DNA of 64,000 nt from JBCDHN01 sp965224535 (GTDB lineage: Bacteria; Verrucomicrobiota; Verrucomicrobiia; Verrucomicrobiales; DEV007), in assembly GCA_965224535.1 (NCBI GenBank), contig CBDCZR010000007.1:1-64000 (forward strand), in the 5' to 3' direction. Position 1 is the stretch's first letter, and each line of letters begins with the position of its first letter. The position numbers were made by a program, and so were the translations under genes. The notes under the pieces are model-generated. The model was not told the DNA's origin. It saw only the letters and a list, made by a program, of their open reading frames with translations, and did no database searches. Shown here in pieces: positions 61,958 to 64,000 of this stretch.

Positions 61958-63292
61958 ATGACTGATTCTCAACCCTCCAACCACACCCCGAGGCGCCAGT
62001 TCATCAAATCCACGGCTGCCGTGGCCGCCACGACCGGCGTTTTGGCTCCGAACATCAATCTCCACGCTCAAGACGACAAAAAACTCAAAATCGGCCTCGT
62101 GGGAATGGGCGGCCGGGGAACCGGCGCAGCAGCCGACGCCATGCAGGCGGACGACAATTGCGAGCTTTGGGCCGTGGGCGACATTTACGCCGAAAAGATC
62201 GACCAGCAGCTCGCGGTCTTGCAGAAAAACACCGGCCAAGACGCGGCGAAAATCAACGTGGGCGACCGCAAATTCGTTGGGCTCGACGCCTACAAGCAGG
62301 TGATCGACAGCGGGGTGGACGTGGTGTTGCTGACGACGCCGCCGGGGTTCCGGCCGCTGCATTTTGAAGCGGCGATCGAGGCTGGAAAGCATGCTTTTGT
62401 CGAAAAACCCTGCGCCACGGACGTTGCCGGCGTAAAGCGGTTCATGGCAGCCGGCCAGAAAGCCAAGGAACAGGGCCTCAGCGTGCTTTGCGGGTTTTGC
62501 TACCGCTATTCCGACCACGGCCGCAAGCTGTTTCAGGAGCGAGTCCACAACGGCGACATTGGCGATATTTTGGCCATCCACGCCAGCTACTACACCGGCA
62601 TGGTCAAGCCCATGCCCCCGGCTTCCGACCGGCCCGCCGGAATGAGCGACGTGGAGTGGCAGATCAAGAACTGGTACAACTTCACCTGGCTGGGCGGCGA
62701 CGGAATTGTGGAGCAAGGCATCCACAGCGTGGACAAAATTTTCTGGATCATGCAGGACGCCAAACCCGTGGGTTGCTACTGCCAGGGCGGTCGTCAGCGT
62801 CCCAACCACGAAGGCAACACCTACGATCACTTCCACGCCTTTTTCGAATTCGAAAGCGGCATGCGCGCCCACGTGAACTGGAGCCAGTACGCCGGCACGG
62901 TTTACAAGGACAACAAAGACTACATCACCGGCTCCAAAGGCACGGCCACTTTTTCCATCAACAGCGCCGAAATTACCGGTGAGAAGGCCTGGAAGTGGCG
63001 CAAGCCGCGTTCCGGCGCCAAGAGCATGTACAAGCTGGAGCACGACGAGTTTTTTGGCAACATCCGCAAGGGCGAGCGTCACGGGGACGAAGAATGGGTG
63101 GCGCGATCCACCTTGCATGGCATCACCGCGCGAATGTCGGCTTACACCGGGAAATACCTGACCTACGACGACGTACTGGCCAGTGACGAAAAGCTTGTGC
63201 CGGACAACCTGGATTGGGACGCCGATTTGCCGATCCGCGAGATGGCGATTCCCGGCGTGACCCCGTATCCGCCCAACGCCGCCACCGCGTAG
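61958..63292 (+). CDS. Tat-exported Gfo/Idh/MocA oxidoreductase
   Basis: A 444-residue oxidoreductase with a twin-arginine signal (PRRQFIKSTAAVAATTGVLAP), so it folds with its cofactor before export. The Rossmann motif is KIGLVGMGGRGTGAA; the catalytic EKP motif is in FVEKPCATDVAGV; the C-terminal domain has NWYNFTWLGGDGIVEQGIHSVDKIFWIM, typical of the large exported subgroup of Planctomycetes and Verrucomicrobiota. Substrate unknown, probably a sugar derivative. It stands alone after a CTAAC-bearing gap. Confidence 0.88.
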   Translation: MTDSQPSNHTPRRQFIKSTAAVAATTGVLAPNINLHAQDDKKLKIGLVGMGGRGTGAAADAMQADDNCELWAVGDIYAEKIDQQLAVLQKNTGQDAAKINVGDRKFVGLDAYKQVIDSGVDVVLLTTPPGFRPLHFEAAIEAGKHAFVEKPCATDVAGVKRFMAAGQKAKEQGLSVLCGFCYRYSDHGRKLFQERVHNGDIGDILAIHASYYTGMVKPMPPASDRPAGMSDVEWQIKNWYNFTWLGGDGIVEQGIHSVDKIFWIMQDAKPVGCYCQGGRQRPNHEGNTYDHFHAFFEFESGMRAHVNWSQYAGTVYKDNKDYITGSKGTATFSINSAEITGEKAWKWRKPRSGAKSMYKLEHDEFFGNIRKGERHGDEEWVARSTLHGITARMSAYTGKYLTYDDVLASDEKLVPDNLDWDADLPIREMAIPGVTPYPPNAATA

Positions 63293-63310
63293 GTTCGGCA
63301 TTCCACCGTG

Positions 63311-63330
63311 GCGCAAGCGTCCACTTGCGC
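63311..63330. terminator. Short hairpin between oxidoreductase and ruvC
   Basis: GCGCAAG-CGTCCA-CTTGCGC, a perfect 7-bp stem 19 bp after the stop. No T-run follows, so it may be a REP-like palindrome rather than a factor-independent terminator. Confidence 0.4.
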
Positions 63331-63452
63331 ATCAGAACGAGAAGGGAGATTTCGCGCATGAGCCTAACATGCGCCGAAAAAACCTGGTTTTTCGCATTTC
63401 ATTAAGCTCAAGAGAGCTTAAGTTTAGCGCCAAGCCACGTTTTTCCCTCCTC

Positions 63453-63986
63453 ATGCGAGTTCTTTCCGTCGATCCAGCCCTGCGCAACACCGGTTACGCC
63501 GTTCTGGAGAAAAAAGCCAACCCCGATGGCCGCCGCTTGCCCCAGCGCGAGCAATACCGCACCCTGACCTACGGTGTGGTCAGCAACCCACCTAAACTCA
63601 CCCAATCCGAGTGCCTGGTGAAGACGCGCCGGGAACTGTGCGAGGTGATTTGCGAGCACCGGCCGGAGATTTGCGCCATCGAGTCGATCATCTACGTGCA
63701 AAGCTTCAAAACCGCCATCACCATGGGCGCGGCGCGGGGAGCGGCGTTGATTGCCGCCGCCGAGCACGGGCTCGCCATCCACGAGTATCCGCCCAAACGC
63801 GTCAAGCAGGCCGTCGTCGGCCGTGGCGCAGCGACAAAGGAGCAAGTCGCGTTCATGATGCGCGCGCTGCTGGGTTTAAAGGAAACTCCGCCCTGCGATG
63901 CCGCGGACGCGCTGGCGATCGGTTTGGCTCATTTTTACACCGAGGCGATGGGCAAGATGCTCGGAAACGCGCCAGCGGCGATTTAA
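63453..63986 (+). CDS. ruvC: Holliday junction resolvase RuvC
   Basis: A 177-residue RNase-H-fold nuclease that cuts Holliday junctions as part of RuvABC. Catalytic acids are visible: the Asp in LSVDPALRNTGYA near the N-terminus, the Glu in CAIESIIYVQ, and the two Asp in CDAADALAIG near the C-terminus. There is a 15-residue insert after the first strand (KKANPDGRRLPQREQ). The frame is open upstream, but the ATG at 63453 gives the usual start (MRVLSVDPALRNTG). ruvA and ruvB are not in the window. Confidence 0.93.
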   Translation: MRVLSVDPALRNTGYAVLEKKANPDGRRLPQREQYRTLTYGVVSNPPKLTQSECLVKTRRELCEVICEHRPEICAIESIIYVQSFKTAITMGAARGAALIAAAEHGLAIHEYPPKRVKQAVVGRGAATKEQVAFMMRALLGLKETPPCDAADALAIGLAHFYTEAMGKMLGNAPAAI

Positions 63987-64000
63987 CAGTTAAATAGAAT

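Noticed and set aside
1..64000. tRNA, rRNA, known riboswitch or integrated phage
   Set aside because: No cloverleaf with CCA end, rRNA segment, riboswitch core or phage structural gene was recognised on either strand; short RNAs could be missed by eye.

Overview
The window (about 64 kb, GC-rich) reads as a chromosome segment of a Verrucomicrobiota bacterium, probably from a metagenome-assembled or draft genome. The phylum call rests on family content: DUF1501 and DUF1552 Tat-exported proteins, a DUF1080 protein, formylglycine sulfatases, Gfo/Idh/MocA oxidoreductases with Tat signals, Ser/Thr kinases fused to RCC1-like repeats, a planctomycete-type membrane c-type cytochrome and ORF6N proteins. 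No rRNA, tRNA, CRISPR array or prophage was recognised. Both window ends cut through ordinary housekeeping sequence (panC at the left edge, ruvC near the right edge).

Layout. 0-10.7 kb: panC (5' end missing), a large MurQ/GKRP-like SIS protein, a GNAT acetyltransferase, a GT4 glycosyltransferase, a CASTOR/POLLUX-type channel, hisC, a decayed REP-associated transposase with REP palindromes, a zinc alcohol dehydrogenase and a hydroxyisobutyrate-dehydrogenase-like enzyme. 10.7-20.3 kb: DUF1501, DUF1552 and DUF1080 exported proteins, then a TIR-TM-WD40 protein with 14 blades, and a chimeric DUF1552/CocE gene. 20.3-26.9 kb: an SRAP-like protein with proline where the catalytic cysteine should be, a KTSC-like protein, the pstS-pstC-pstA-pstB phosphate transporter and a class IV aminotransferase. 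26.9-39 kb: a secreted propeller-like protein, a junction joining a sulfatase 5' end to a kinase 5' end, a 2273-residue kinase with RCC1-like repeats, a secreted paralogue of its C-terminal part, and an ECF-like sigma factor. 39-46.9 kb: prmA (frameshifted), a sulfatase, an oxidoreductase, an HpcH/HpaI aldolase, a ceramidase-like enzyme and an SMP-30 lactonase. 46.9-56.3 kb: System II cytochrome c maturation genes (ResB- and CcsA-like), a membrane cytochrome, and a DsbD-type reductase whose thioredoxin motif has an in-frame TGA in place of the first cysteine. 56.4-64 kb: a sulfatase/VHL/metallopeptidase fusion broken by frameshifts, DUF2071, ORF6N, TauE-like, two overlapping small genes, a Tat-exported oxidoreductase and ruvC.

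Functional reading. The sulfatases, oxidoreductases, aldolase, lactonase and ceramidase-like enzyme fit breakdown of sulfated or modified glycans and acid sugars. The ResB/CcsA/cytochrome/DsbD block forms one thiol-redox and cytochrome c assembly neighbourhood. The kinase, RCC1-like secreted protein and sigma factor form a signalling block.

Most notable points: (1) a candidate selenoprotein DsbD with a SECIS-like hairpin 16 nt after the UGA; (2) an SRAP-like protein with N-terminal Pro instead of Cys; (3) a TIR-TM-WD40 protein with near-identical tandem blades; (4) a sulfatase-VHL-gluzincin fusion; (5) two chimeric joins. Caution: about 12 single-base frameshifts, nearly all one-base insertions, cluster in ccsA, the sulfatase fusion, prmA and the transposase remnant. 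They look more like sequence errors than ancient decay.
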